A DNA stretch of 39,273 bases from Sphingobacteriaceae bacterium (GCA_903642215.1 CAHJWG010000014.1:1-39273), one strand, 5' to 3'. Positions 1 to 8,716 are shown, counted from the first letter of the stretch. Translations and numbers: made by a program. The notes: generated from the sequence alone by a model not told the origin.

Positions 1-147
1 GGCGCGCTTAAACTCGGGTTCCCTTTCTGCCAGGCAAAAAGAGTATTGGTTAATCGTACTGATTACAATTTTAGGCAGCTTCGGCAGTTCATCCAAAGAT
101 TTGGTAAACAACTGGCAACCCATATAATTACTTAAAACTTCACTCAT
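1..147 (-). CDS. WecG/TagA/CpsF-family glycosyltransferase, N-terminal part
   Basis: The open frame runs from the ATG complement at 145-147 off the left edge of the window, so only the first 49 residues are visible. They contain KIVISTINQYSFCLAEREP, which matches the start of WecG/TagA/CpsF-type glycosyltransferases, where a TxNxY segment is followed by an acidic F-x-x-A stretch. Members of this family add N-acetylmannosaminuronic acid or a related sugar to a lipid-linked intermediate of an extracellular polysaccharide. The catalytic core lies outside the window, so the sugar cannot be guessed. A copy of the interspersed 14-mer lies 48 bp upstream, pointing at the start codon. The identification rests on a short stretch only. 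Confidence 0.65.
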   Translation of the reverse strand, partial: MSEVLSNYMGCQLFTKSLDELPKLPKIVISTINQYSFCLAEREPEFKRA

Positions 148-195
148 TTTTAATAGTAGCGGTAAGAAAAATCAATATTACAATAATAATGGGCT

Positions 196-209
196 TACTG
201 TTTTTATGC
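196..209 (-). repeat. interspersed 14-mer, copy upstream of the glycosyltransferase
   Basis: Read on the minus strand this is GCATAAAAACAGTA, a copy of the core GRTAAAARMAGYAT found throughout the window. It lies 48 bp from the start codon and is oriented towards that gene. The rest of 148-390 is AT-rich intergenic DNA with nothing else recognisable. Confidence 0.75.
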
Positions 210-390
210 ACTTAAAATTTTATTCAGAAAAAATAATAAGTGAAAACCAATTAACTATCAGTAAATATTGTATTACTTATTTATTTTAGTTTATTTATAC
301 AGCATCAAAAATAAACACTTTCTATTTAAATTACATATTCGATTTACAATACATAACGAATACCGCGACCGCTTTTTCCCGGAACAACAA

Positions 391-1731
391 CTATTTGAGG
401 TAGAAAGGCCATTCGCTATTTACTTTAGCTTTGATAAAATAAACTGCCGTGCCGATGGTAATTACGATCAAGCCACCGGTAACCATCGTTAATCCGGTAG
501 AAATCAAAACGCCGGCCCATAAAATTATCGCTATAAAAATCGGCAGTGGAAACAGTGGCATTTTATACGGAAAATCGTTTTTGTTTCGCACTTTCCGCAG
601 GATTAACAAACCGATTGCCTGTGCAATAAACTGAATCAGGATACGCATGGCCAGTATGGCACTGATCACATTACTTAATCTGAAAAGCAGGCTGAAAACA
701 AAAGCAATCGAACCTAAAACCAATAAAGAAACGGTTGGAAATTTGCCGGTGGGATGTGTTTTAGCGAAAACTTTAAAAAAAGCACCATCGGCAGCGGCAG
801 CATAAGGAATACGGCTGTAACCCAGCGTGGCCGAAAAAACGGAAGCAAAAGCTACCAGCAAAATCAGGCAGGTAACTATTTTTGCTGCAGCCGGCCCGGC
901 TAAATGCTGCATAAATTCGCTGATTACAAACTGACTGTTTTTAGCCTGCTGCCAAGGGATTACGCTTACAACGCTCACATTCATCATCAAATATAAAACG
1001 GCAATACCGGCAATGGAAAGGAACATGCTCCGCGGGATATTTTTAGCCGGATTAATAATTTCTCCGCCCAAATGGCAAACATTATAATAACCTAAATAGC
1101 TGTACACACTTTTTACGCTGGCAAAACCGATAGCTGCAACAAACGCATAATTTATACTGATACCGTCGTTAACATGCTTAATCGGCTGCAGGAAATTACC
1201 ATGTGCAATCCCGCCGCCGATAATCCAGAACATGGTTAAAATAACAGCGCCCCAAAGTAAAATACTTATTTTGCCAATATCTTCAATCCTGCGGTAAAGT
1301 AAAGCTACAATACAAATAACCACGCCGCCGCTCATCATTTTTGATTCTATCGGCGTTAAAGGCAGCAAGTACGAAAAATAAGCTGCAAAACCGATAGCTG
1401 CGGAAGCAATTACCAATGGTGCCTGGATCATGGTTTGCCATACAAATAAAAAGCTCATCAGCTTGCCAAAGCCATTTTTACCGTAAGTTTCTTTCAGGAA
1501 ATTGTATGAGCCGCCGGCTTTTGGGAATGCTGCGCCCAATTCGCTCCAAACCATTGCATCCACCATGGATAAAGCAGCACCGGCAAGCCAGGCATATAAA
1601 AAGTATGGGCCGTTCATCATTCCGATAACCATCGGCAGTGTTATAAAAGGGCCGATGCCAACCATATCCGTCATGTTAATTGCCGTTGCATGAACTAAAC
1701 CCAGCCGCCTTTCCTGATTATTTTCAGACAT
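391..1731 (-). CDS. APC-superfamily amino acid permease
   Basis: This 446-residue inner-membrane protein has about twelve hydrophobic segments. The N-terminal segment contains MVGIGPFITLP, the glycine-rich unwound first helix that binds the substrate amine in amino acid-polyamine-organocation (APC) permeases. GAAFPKAGGSYNFLKETYG is the second family signature. The length is normal for the family. It probably imports or exchanges an amino acid, and the substrate cannot be read from sequence. It is a single gene, with a 14-mer copy 140 bp upstream pointing towards it. An internal segment at 933-946 is a one-mismatch version of the same 14-mer. Family assignment is secure, substrate unknown. Confidence 0.88.
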   Translation of the reverse strand: MSENNQERRLGLVHATAINMTDMVGIGPFITLPMVIGMMNGPYFLYAWLAGAALSMVDAMVWSELGAAFPKAGGSYNFLKETYGKNGFGKLMSFLFVWQTMIQAPLVIASAAIGFAAYFSYLLPLTPIESKMMSGGVVICIVALLYRRIEDIGKISILLWGAVILTMFWIIGGGIAHGNFLQPIKHVNDGISINYAFVAAIGFASVKSVYSYLGYYNVCHLGGEIINPAKNIPRSMFLSIAGIAVLYLMMNVSVVSVIPWQQAKNSQFVISEFMQHLAGPAAAKIVTCLILLVAFASVFSATLGYSRIPYAAAADGAFFKVFAKTHPTGKFPTVSLLVLGSIAFVFSLLFRLSNVISAILAMRILIQFIAQAIGLLILRKVRNKNDFPYKMPLFPLPIFIAIILWAGVLISTGLTMVTGGLIVITIGTAVYFIKAKVNSEWPFYLK

Positions 1732-1871
1732 TTTTTAAAGTATAACTGCCCATAAAAATTGATTTGATAAGTTTAGAAAGCTAACAATTTTAATAATACT
1801 TTTTTCTTTTGAGATCAGATTTTGAAATAATTTATAATCGCTTATAATCCTGACTTGATGATGTAAAACCG

Positions 1872-1888
1872 ATACTGTTTTTACCGGC
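1872..1888 (-). repeat. interspersed 14-mer, copy upstream of the APC permease
   Basis: The minus strand reads GCCGGTAAAAACAGTAT. It is oriented towards the permease gene that starts at 1731. The 357-bp gap 1732-2088 holds nothing else I recognise. Confidence 0.8.
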
Positions 1889-2088
1889 ATAATTTATCGA
1901 TTGAACAAATCTGTAATCTAATGGAAAATTTTCGACAGCAATTAGTAAATATGTCTGCAATAATAGACAACAGAGATAGGTAATTGAAACAAATTGCGCA
2001 GGTAAACTCACTTATCAGGTAATCTTAAAGCTTGTGTTTATCATGGCACAATCTTGGTTTTAGGTGATTTACATTAAAATTGAACATT

Positions 2089-2232
2089 ATGAAAACTGAA
2101 ACTAAAACCCAAATTATACTAAAAGCAACAGACCTTGAGTTAAAAGCAATTTTACAAAACGATCTTGCTCAGTTTAAGTTGAAAAAACAAAACCTGCACA
2201 TTAACCAGACAAGCCCGCAAAAGGCTGCCTGA
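2089..2232 (+). CDS. 47-residue small protein, function unknown
   Basis: An ATG-started frame of 47 codons ends at TGA 2230-2232. The product is lysine- and leucine-rich (MKTETKTQIILKATDLELKA at the start), has no membrane segment or signal peptide, and could form a short amphipathic helix around residues 10-35. A strong intrinsic terminator begins 21 bp after the stop, which supports a genuine short transcript. No Shine-Dalgarno sequence is evident, which is common in Bacteroidota. I do not recognise the family. The alternative is a non-coding RNA with an accidental frame. The downstream gap 2287-2627 before the next gene shows only degenerate fragments resembling the 14-mer, for example around 2530-2570. 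Confidence 0.5.
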   Translation: MKTETKTQIILKATDLELKAILQNDLAQFKLKKQNLHINQTSPQKAA

Positions 2233-2253
2233 CCATCATATATTTTTATTTAT

Positions 2254-2284
2254 AAAAAGAGTTCCCAAAAAGAACTCTTTTTTT
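2254..2284 (+). terminator. Rho-independent terminator after the 47-residue ORF
   Basis: An 11-bp perfect stem (AAAAAGAGTTC and GAACTCTTTTT) around a short A-rich loop is followed by further T residues. Confidence 0.85.
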
Positions 2285-2627
2285 ATTTAAGTCGAATTTT
2301 AGCTAGCATCATTAAGATTGGTTTTTCAACCAAAGACAATAATTTATTTTACTAAAATTGAATGTAGGTAGTTTAACTATTTGCTGAATATAACTATAAA
2401 ATAGTAGTTTTTAAGTGATAAAATTTAAGCTGGATTGAGGTAAGAAATTATCGTTCGGTAAGCTAACTGTACAATTTGATTTGAACTAAAAATACTGGTT
2501 TTTCATGACGCAAATACCGGCAAAACGATTGCGGCAACAACTTTTACCGGCTGTTTAAAGTAAAAGCATTTTGTGCATCTCCCGGCAATCGTCATTGGTT
2601 TATAATTAAATTTTTTAGCTTTATTTC

Positions 2628-3962
2628 ATGATACCAGCCCCTCGTTTCAAACGTAAAAAGTTAGGAATAATCCAGTTAATTGCCATTATTTTTCTAACCG
2701 TTTCCGGCGGGCCGTACGGTTTAGAACCACTTTTAACTTACGCCGGCCAGCATGGCGCGCTGTTGCTGTTAATTATTACACCGATTTTGTGGGATATTCC
2801 AACCATATTTACCGTGTTAGAACTCAACAGTATGCTGCCCGTTACCGGCGGCTATTATCAGTGGGTAAAAAAAGCATTGGGCTTGCGCTTGGCTTTGTAC
2901 GAAGGCTGGTGGACCTGGCTTTATACTTTTGTTGATCTGGCTATTTATCCGGTGCTTTTTGTAGAATATGCTTCCTTCTTTTTCCCGGAAGCTGCCGTTT
3001 ATAAAGTACCGATTTGTTTGTTCATCATCTGGTCATCAGCAGGTTTAAATATCTTGGGGATTGTACCTGTTGGCAAGGTTTCCGTATTTTTGGGCGCGCT
3101 GGTACTTGCTCCTTTTATCATCCTTTTTTTCGTGTTTTTTAGTCAGCACGCCGGCAGTTTCAGCTTTCCACATTTGTCATTAAAAGGTGTTGGTTTTTCT
3201 TCGTTGGGATTAGGACTTTATACCGTAATGTGGAATTTTATCGGCTGGGATAACGTAACCACCTACGCCGAAGAAGTGGAGAAACCCGTTCGTACTTACC
3301 TCATTTCCGTGTTTACTGCTTTTATCCTGATATTTTCGGTGTACTTTCTGGCGGTTTTAGTAGCGCAGCAATCCGGTATCAACACCGAAAAACTACAGAA
3401 AGAAGGTTTCCCGATTTTGGGATCTCTGCTCGGCGGGCATTGGCTCGGAGCGTTACTTTCTTTCGGCGGGATGGCCAGCGCGCTGGGTTTATATTCGGCG
3501 GTTTTACTTTCTATTTCACGGGTGCCGAAAGTGATGGCGGATGATGGCCTGCTTCCCCAGAAAATCAATAAAATCCACCCCAAATATAAATCGCCTTACG
3601 TATCAATATTGATCTGTTCGACCATCGTTAGTCTCATGATTTTGTGGAGTTTTACCGATCTGCTTATCATCGACGTAACCGTTTACGGTGCCGCTTTATT
3701 TTTAGAATTTATCGCGCTGATTGTTTTCCGAATTAAATTCCCCGAACTACATCGTCCGTTCAAAATACCGCTAAACGTTTTTGGTTTAGGGTTGATGGCT
3801 TTGCTGCCGCTAATGGTTTACATCGTCGCTTTATCAGGTGCATTTTCTACTTCGGGAGAAACATGGCTGCCGGCTTTATTTGCGATTGGAACGTTACTTT
3901 CCGGGGAAGTGGTTTGGCAGGTAATTAAGTGGCGGAAAAGAATAGTTAGGCAAAGTATTTAA
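2628..3962 (+). CDS. APC permease, polyamine-uptake-like
   Basis: This 444-residue, roughly twelve-segment membrane protein belongs to the APC superfamily. The first helix has VSGGPYGLEPLLTYAG, the arrangement typical of the polyamine uptake transporter (PUT) and related LAT-like branch, and LPVTGGYYQWVKKALG follows. Its position near agmatine deiminase and N-carbamoylputrescine amidase fits transport of agmatine, putrescine or another cationic amine, but that is inference from context. The stop codon overlaps the stop of the converging RES toxin gene by 4 bp. A 14-mer variant sits inside the gene at 2864-2880. Confidence 0.82.
   Translation: MIPAPRFKRKKLGIIQLIAIIFLTVSGGPYGLEPLLTYAGQHGALLLLIITPILWDIPTIFTVLELNSMLPVTGGYYQWVKKALGLRLALYEGWWTWLYTFVDLAIYPVLFVEYASFFFPEAAVYKVPICLFIIWSSAGLNILGIVPVGKVSVFLGALVLAPFIILFFVFFSQHAGSFSFPHLSLKGVGFSSLGLGLYTVMWNFIGWDNVTTYAEEVEKPVRTYLISVFTAFILIFSVYFLAVLVAQQSGINTEKLQKEGFPILGSLLGGHWLGALLSFGGMASALGLYSAVLLSISRVPKVMADDGLLPQKINKIHPKYKSPYVSILICSTIVSLMILWSFTDLLIIDVTVYGAALFLEFIALIVFRIKFPELHRPFKIPLNVFGLGLMALLPLMVYIVALSGAFSTSGETWLPALFAIGTLLSGEVVWQVIKWRKRIVRQSI
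2864..2880 (+). repeat. interspersed 14-mer, variant copy inside the permease gene
   Basis: GGTAAAAAAAGCATTGG fits the core with A at both variable positions. It is in the coding sense. Confidence 0.5.
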
Positions 3963-4417
3963 ACAGTTTTTATTCTAACATCATACACAAAATCGCTTAC
4001 ATCAACTACTTTAAATTTATTGCTTTCCGGGTGAAGCGGATTAAGCAAATAATTAAATTCATCAGGAATAATAATAGAAGGAATACTGATCACAGGTTTT
4101 GCCGCAGCCAATAACAATGCTGATCCGAAGATTTTTGTTGATGAAGGTGCCGGAGCTTGCTTCCAATCGCCAGGCAAATTTGCTTCTTTTACAGGGGTTA
4201 TTTTATCATCCGGGATTTCGATTATAGTAATGCTTAAAGCCCGGGGAATCTCATTTATATTAATGTTAACGGTATATTCAAGTAACGCTAAAGCTCTGGA
4301 TTCCGAGGTGTAAATACACCTAACCATTTTATTATTCCATCTCCCGCCAAAAAGCTTGGCCCCTTCTCCGGTTAAATTGTTTGCGTATTTTGTTCTTCCA
4401 ATGTGATAAACGATCAT
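3959..4417 (-). CDS. RES-domain toxin (NAD-depleting)
   Basis: This 152-residue protein matches the RES family, named for conserved Arg, Glu and Ser. Visible are the N-terminal YHIGRTKYA, then LFGGRWNNK, YTSESRALALLEY, and a downstream serine in IFGSALLLAA. RES toxins degrade cellular NAD, by phosphorolysis in the mycobacterial MbcT case, until the partner antitoxin blocks the active site. The antitoxin gene lies immediately upstream with an 8-bp gap, the usual antitoxin-first order. Length is normal for the family. The two stop codons at its 3' end overlap the permease stop in the shared TTAA. The RES assignment is strong, and activity is presumed from family. Confidence 0.88.
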   Translation of the reverse strand: MIVYHIGRTKYANNLTGEGAKLFGGRWNNKMVRCIYTSESRALALLEYTVNININEIPRALSITIIEIPDDKITPVKEANLPGDWKQAPAPSSTKIFGSALLLAAAKPVISIPSIIIPDEFNYLLNPLHPESNKFKVVDVSDFVYDVRIKTV

Positions 4418-4425
4418 GAAAGTAT

Positions 4426-4866
4426 TTAAGAATAAACTCCGTAATCTATTCTGCCAATCAAGTTTTTCACTTCTTCCCGTCCAAATTGATTGTCCAGCAA
4501 TTCAAATGGCTGCTTGCCTCCTAATGCTCGATTCGGTTTAAAAACCCATTCGTTAAATTTGGTTTCATCTTCAAATACTTCATAACCATAAGAATACACA
4601 TCTGCAATGCTTAAAATTTTTTCGCTTAAAGAAGCACTAAAATGAGCTGTTCCTTTTTTGTTAATTAAAGTTGCACGCGCAGTAGAAAGTAAAGTAGAAA
4701 GTTTATCGTAATCAAGATTAGTTTTGGTTTTCAGCTTTTCCAAATCTGTTTTATTCAAACCATCTTTTACCAGTTGCATTTTTTCTACCGGCGTCATTTG
4801 CCACTCCGCTTTATTGATTTTTTTTGTAATAATTGGAGTTGTACCGGCGTAACTTTCAGGTTTCAT
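4426..4866 (-). CDS. Xre/MbcA/ParS-type antitoxin of the RES pair
   Basis: This 146-residue protein has a C-terminal toxin-binding domain of the MbcA/ParS (formerly DUF2384) type. It includes ADVYSYGYEVFEDETKFNEW followed by a segment on NRALGGKQPFELLD and ending REEVKNLIGRIDYGVYS. Family members neutralise RES toxins by inserting their C-terminus into the active site and repress the operon. The N-terminal half is a short helical region with a weak HTH resemblance. It is co-directional with the toxin. An 11-bp inverted repeat abuts the start codon and is a natural candidate for its operator. Confidence 0.85.
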   Translation of the reverse strand: MKPESYAGTTPIITKKINKAEWQMTPVEKMQLVKDGLNKTDLEKLKTKTNLDYDKLSTLLSTARATLINKKGTAHFSASLSEKILSIADVYSYGYEVFEDETKFNEWVFKPNRALGGKQPFELLDNQFGREEVKNLIGRIDYGVYS

Positions 4867-4904
4867 AGTATATTTTTTTATAAATATAAGTATAAAAATA
4901 TACT
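4867..4904 (-). promoter_or_regulatory. candidate autoregulatory operator of the RES/Xre pair
   Basis: AGTATATTTTT at 4867-4877 and its exact complement AAAAATATACT at 4894-4904 form an 11-bp inverted repeat directly upstream of the antitoxin start. Type II antitoxins usually bind such palindromes. Binding itself is inferred. Confidence 0.55.
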
Positions 4905-4939
4905 TTGATAAAACAATTCGGTATTAGAAATAAAAAATC

Positions 4940-6031
4940 TCAAACCGCCGGTTCCTGCTGGCTTAAACAGTGAAAACTACCTAAACCCCAGATAATATCC
5001 GTAGAATCAATGCCGACAACTTTTCTATCCGGGAAACATTGCTGTAAAATTTGTAAGGCTTTTTCGTCGTTTTTATCCCGGTAAGTTGGAACAATCACTG
5101 CTTTGTTTGCGATATAAAAATTGGCGTAACTGGCCGGTAAACGTGTACCTTCCCAAATCACCGGTAAAGGCATTGGTAGCTCGATGATGTTTAGTTTTCG
5201 GCCGTCCAAAAGCTTCATTTCCTTCAGTTTTTCGAGGTTTTCCTGTAAGAGGTGATAGTTTTCATCTTCCGGATTTTCCTCTACAACCGTAACCACCGTA
5301 TCCTCGTTTACAAAACGCGTAATATCATCAATATGGCCGTCGGTATCATCACCAACAATGCCATCGCCCAGCCACAAAACCTGCTCCACACCGTAATATT
5401 TTTTGAGGTATTCTTCAATTTGATTTTGGCTGAGATGCGGATTCCGGTTTGGGTTGAGCAAACAAGCCGTTGTGGTTAAAACCGTTCCGGCACCGTTAAA
5501 CTCTACCGAACCGCCTTCCATCACAATGCCCGGCTCAATAACCGGTAAATTAAAATGTTCCGCAATTTTTGTCGGGATCACATCATCCAAATCAAACGGC
5601 GGATATTTGCCGCCCCAGGCATTGTATCCCCAATCCAGTACCAATTTTTTAGGGGTAAAAGAAGCATCGCGGTTTAGCAAAAACGCCGGACCATGATCAC
5701 GGCACCAGGCATCGTTTGTTGGAAAATGATAAAACTCGATCTGACTTAAATTAACATTAACTTTTTGTAATTCCGCTTTGGCAAAAGCTTCCATTTCGGC
5801 ATCAGCAACGTTGATTCGCACTAATTCACCTTCTGCAACAATTTTGATAAACTTGCAGTAATGCTGATAAATTGAGCTGATTTTTTCTGGCCACGAAGCT
5901 TCTTTATGCGGCCAGCTTAACCAGGTTGCTTCGTGTTTTTCCCATTCGGCCGGAAAAAAGTAATTTTCAGGAAAATCCTGAAGTTTGGAAGATTCAAAAC
6001 TTAAAGAATTATCGGATATATTATCATTCAT
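4940..6031 (-). CDS. aguA: agmatine deiminase
   Basis: The protein hydrolyses agmatine to N-carbamoylputrescine and ammonia, the first step of arginine-derived putrescine synthesis. Family motifs are clear: FFPAEWEKHEATWLSWP, NDAWCRDHGP, GGSVEFNGAGT, DGHIDDITRF and, near the C-terminus, GSFHCLSQQEP, which carries the catalytic cysteine (about residue 355 of 363). I chose the ATG at 6029-6031. An earlier ATG at 6070 would add 13 residues without family similarity and overlap the preceding gene by 47 bp instead of 8. The partner amidase lies upstream on the same strand. A full 14-mer copy lies inside the gene at 5652-5668. Confidence 0.92.
   Translation of the reverse strand: MNDNISDNSLSFESSKLQDFPENYFFPAEWEKHEATWLSWPHKEASWPEKISSIYQHYCKFIKIVAEGELVRINVADAEMEAFAKAELQKVNVNLSQIEFYHFPTNDAWCRDHGPAFLLNRDASFTPKKLVLDWGYNAWGGKYPPFDLDDVIPTKIAEHFNLPVIEPGIVMEGGSVEFNGAGTVLTTTACLLNPNRNPHLSQNQIEEYLKKYYGVEQVLWLGDGIVGDDTDGHIDDITRFVNEDTVVTVVEENPEDENYHLLQENLEKLKEMKLLDGRKLNIIELPMPLPVIWEGTRLPASYANFYIANKAVIVPTYRDKNDEKALQILQQCFPDRKVVGIDSTDIIWGLGSFHCLSQQEPAV
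5652..5668 (+). repeat. interspersed 14-mer inside aguA
   Basis: GGGTAAAAGAAGCATC is preceded by TTTTTTAG, so even the upstream extension seen in intergenic copies is kept inside this coding sequence (antisense to the gene). Confidence 0.75.
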
Positions 6032-6566
6032 TTCGGTTATACAAATTGGGCAAAGAATAATCAGTTCCACGAAGGTGAATTGTATTCGCTTTATCCAAAT
6101 TCTCTTTTGTTTTGAGCCTGATATTAATTATTTTTAGTAAAGGCAATGTATCCTTTAAATATTCAATTTCTGTGGATTTTAAAACTTCAACGTTTAAAAT
6201 ATAAATTGAGTCAATTTTATAAGTTGAAATATTATCCTTCAAAATCACATTATCTATCATAAAAAGAGTTGAGCCAGATACTGCTTTTGAATAAGTTTTT
6301 TCAATGTTTTTTAAAGTAAGAAAATTATAATCTTTTGGATTTTTTGATTTGATGTAAATCCTACCATCATATTGCTTAGTTGTATCTTTTACAACATCTA
6401 TATTTGCAATTTCATTAGGATCAAAATACAATTGATTTTTACCAATTCTTACAGAATCAAGAAAAAATAAAACCTCTTTTTTAGGATTAGTGATAGTAGC
6501 TTTTGTTACTTGACCGTAAGACGTTAATGCTAAAAATACAAGAAAAATTGAAGTGGTAAATTTCAT
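6024..6566 (-). CDS. secreted protein of unknown function
   Basis: This 180-residue protein has a clear N-terminal signal peptide (MKFTTSIFLVFLALTSYGQ), so it is exported to the periplasm or outer surface. The mature part contains IANIDVVKDTTKQYDGRIYI, faintly resembling the plug segment of TonB-dependent receptors, repeated with variation further on as YILNVEVLKSTEIEYL. I do not recognise a named family. Codons are markedly more AT-rich than the two putrescine genes on either side. It overlaps the start of aguA by 8 bp and has no 14-mer copy, so it may be a later insertion into the aguA/aguB region. Confidence 0.7.
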   Translation of the reverse strand: MKFTTSIFLVFLALTSYGQVTKATITNPKKEVLFFLDSVRIGKNQLYFDPNEIANIDVVKDTTKQYDGRIYIKSKNPKDYNFLTLKNIEKTYSKAVSGSTLFMIDNVILKDNISTYKIDSIYILNVEVLKSTEIEYLKDTLPLLKIINIRLKTKENLDKANTIHLRGTDYSLPNLYNRNE

Positions 6567-6674
6567 AATTGTTAATAAAAGTTTATTTATTAATAAATAA
6601 AAGCCTGTTTAAATTTTATTCAATAATAATTTAAGACATTTAAGATATTCTAAACTTCTGTCTTCCTAACTTTT

Positions 6675-7544
6675 TCACTCTTCATCAATCAATCTTTTGG
6701 TTATAGGTTGATAAGAATCAATCCGGCGATCGCGTAAAAACGGCCAGTGCGTGCGGTACCGATCCGTTTCTGCCAAATTCAGTTCCTGCACCACAACTTC
6801 TTCATCATCGTGCGAAGCCTGGTAAATCACCGTTCCGAACGGATTGGCGATAAACGATCCGCCCCAAAACTTTACGCCAGCCTCGCTCCCAACCCGGTTT
6901 ACGCTCACTACATGCACGCCGTTTGCTACGCCGTGCGAACGTTGAATGGTTTGCCAGGCGTTGTATTGTTCGGTATTGGTTGGCAAATCCTGCGTGGTTG
7001 CCCAACCGATTGCCGTTGGATAAAACAAAATCTCGGCACCCATTAATGCCGTAATCCGTGCCGCTTCCGGATACCATTGATCCCAGCAAATTAAAACACC
7101 AATGCTGGCAAACTTCGTTTTGAAAACCTTGTAACCCAGATCGCCGGGCGTAAAATAAAATTTCTCGTAAAAACCGGGATCATCCGGGATGTGCATTTTG
7201 CGGTATTTTCCCAGATATTTTCCATCGGCATCCAAAACAGCCGTAGTATTATGGTACAAACCCTGCGCACGTTTTTCAAACAAAGAAGCAATAATCACCA
7301 CATTCAACTCGGCAGCAACTTTAGAAAGTTCATCCGTTGACGGCCCCGGAATTACTTCTGCCAGTTTAAAATTGTCGTAATCCTCTTCATCACAAAAATA
7401 AAGCGACGTAAAAAGCTCTTGCAAACACACTATTTGCGCACCTTTTGCGGCTGCTTCGCGTACTTTATTGATGGCTTTTTGCAAGTTCGTTTCCTTATCT
7501 GCCGTGCAAGTCATCTGCACCAATCCTACTTTAACTTTAGACAT
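6675..7544 (-). CDS. aguB: N-carbamoylputrescine amidase
   Basis: This 289-residue nitrilase-superfamily enzyme converts N-carbamoylputrescine to putrescine, CO2 and ammonia, completing the agmatine route started by the nearby deiminase. The catalytic triad is visible: Glu43 in CLQELF, Lys116 in KYRKMH and Cys153 in VLICWDQWYPEAAR. The sequence GFYEKFYFTPGD and the length are typical for AguB. The start ATG follows GTAAAAATAGG-type AT-rich DNA. Its presence with aguA makes the specific assignment, rather than a generic nitrilase, likely. Confidence 0.92.
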   Translation of the reverse strand: MSKVKVGLVQMTCTADKETNLQKAINKVREAAAKGAQIVCLQELFTSLYFCDEEDYDNFKLAEVIPGPSTDELSKVAAELNVVIIASLFEKRAQGLYHNTTAVLDADGKYLGKYRKMHIPDDPGFYEKFYFTPGDLGYKVFKTKFASIGVLICWDQWYPEAARITALMGAEILFYPTAIGWATTQDLPTNTEQYNAWQTIQRSHGVANGVHVVSVNRVGSEAGVKFWGGSFIANPFGTVIYQASHDDEEVVVQELNLAETDRYRTHWPFLRDRRIDSYQPITKRLIDEE

Positions 7545-7668
7545 TTCCCTGCAAAGTTTATTTCCGTAAAAATAGGATTAAGATCAACCCCTTGCAATGC
7601 TGTTTTTGAGGAAAGCGGTTGGCCATCAGCTTTCGGCCAGCAACCACGAACTACTAACCATCAACGCC

Positions 7669-7693
7669 GTGCTGCTTTTATCACCTAAAAACC
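7669..7693 (-). repeat. interspersed 14-mer between aguB and the flippase-like gene
   Basis: The minus strand carries TTTTTAGGTGATAAAAGCAG followed by CAC. This is the GC version of the two variable positions with the TTTAG-type extension, and it points towards aguB. A looser copy with one core mismatch is at 7597-7609. Confidence 0.65.
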
Positions 7694-7731
7694 GTCTTCT
7701 TAAATAACCTGATTTTCCTATTTTTGAAGCG

Positions 7732-8688
7732 ATGGCTGAAACCGAAAAAACCCCTGTTCCTAAAACCAAAAAACAAGTTTTTTGGGATGTTGTAAAAACC
7801 CTGTTAAAAATTAGTTTCACCAGTTTGCTACTTTACCTGGTACTGCGGAAAATGGATTTTAATTTTGTAAAAAAAACCCTTTCCCAAGCTAATCCGCTTT
7901 ATTTGTTACTGGCACTACTTACGTTTTTTGTATCTCAATTAATTGCTTCTTCGCGTTTGTTAAGTTTTTTTAAATCCATCCATTTAAAGCTTAATTTTCG
8001 TTTTAACCTGCGCTTGTATTTGCTTGGTTTATTCTATAATTTGTTTTTGCCGGGCGGTATCGGTGGTGATGGTTATAAGATCTGGCTACTCAACAAATCT
8101 TATAAACTACCTGCAAAAAAAGTATTTTGGGCAATTTTTTTTGATCGTTTAAGCGGGCTTTGGGCAATAGGGCTTATCACCGTTTCACTAATCATTTTTA
8201 TTCCGCAGTTAAAGCAGTTCAACATTCCTATTAGCATTCCGCCCAGTGTTTTTGTGGTTGGCACATTAGCTTATTATTTTGTGGCACACCGTTTTTTTAA
8301 AGATTACACACATCATTTTATTGAAGCACATATTAAAGCCATTATCGTACAATCCTTACAGGTTATAACAGTGTTGTTTATTTTGCTGGCACTGCATTTT
8401 AACGGTAAATATTCGCCATATCTTTTCACATTTTTGGTATCGTCTTTATCTGCTATTGTACCAATAACGGTTGGTGGTTTGGGTGCGCGCGAATACATTT
8501 TTACCAATTTTGCACCTTTATTTAATATGGATACCAACCTGGCCGTGGTAGTAAGCTTGTTGTTTTACCTTACTTCGGCGGTAATTTCTTTGCTGGGGAT
8601 TTATTATGTTTTTAACACCAGCCGTTTGCAGGAAGGCTTGCCAAAGGAAGATAAACTGAAAGAAGAAGAAACGTTACCAAAGGAGTAA
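7732..8688 (+). CDS. flippase-like membrane protein (LPG-synthase TM / UPF0104 family)
   Basis: This 318-residue polytopic protein has about seven to eight transmembrane segments. It contains LPGGIGGDGYKIWLLNK and, near the C-terminus, PITVGGLGAREYIF. These are the two signatures of the membrane domain of lysylphosphatidylglycerol synthases and the related UPF0104 proteins, thought to move lipids or lipid-linked intermediates across the membrane. It lacks the soluble aminoacyl transferase domain, so it is not a full MprF. The C-terminal tail is charged and rich in Glu and Lys. It is probably transcribed with the SDR gene 60 bp downstream. The substrate is unknown. Confidence 0.83.
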   Translation: MAETEKTPVPKTKKQVFWDVVKTLLKISFTSLLLYLVLRKMDFNFVKKTLSQANPLYLLLALLTFFVSQLIASSRLLSFFKSIHLKLNFRFNLRLYLLGLFYNLFLPGGIGGDGYKIWLLNKSYKLPAKKVFWAIFFDRLSGLWAIGLITVSLIIFIPQLKQFNIPISIPPSVFVVGTLAYYFVAHRFFKDYTHHFIEAHIKAIIVQSLQVITVLFILLALHFNGKYSPYLFTFLVSSLSAIVPITVGGLGAREYIFTNFAPLFNMDTNLAVVVSLLFYLTSAVISLLGIYYVFNTSRLQEGLPKEDKLKEEETLPKE

Positions 8689-8716
8689 CTTTTAGGTTAA
8701 AAACATTAGCTTACTT

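Noticed and set aside
3951..3975. A 14-mer copy at the permease end (AAACAGTTTTTATTC)
   Set aside because: Three or more core positions differ, so it is not counted.
7420..7690. Small plus-strand ORF overlapping aguB and the following gap
   Set aside because: It lies mostly antisense to a well-supported gene and has no domain or start signal. It is a shadow frame.
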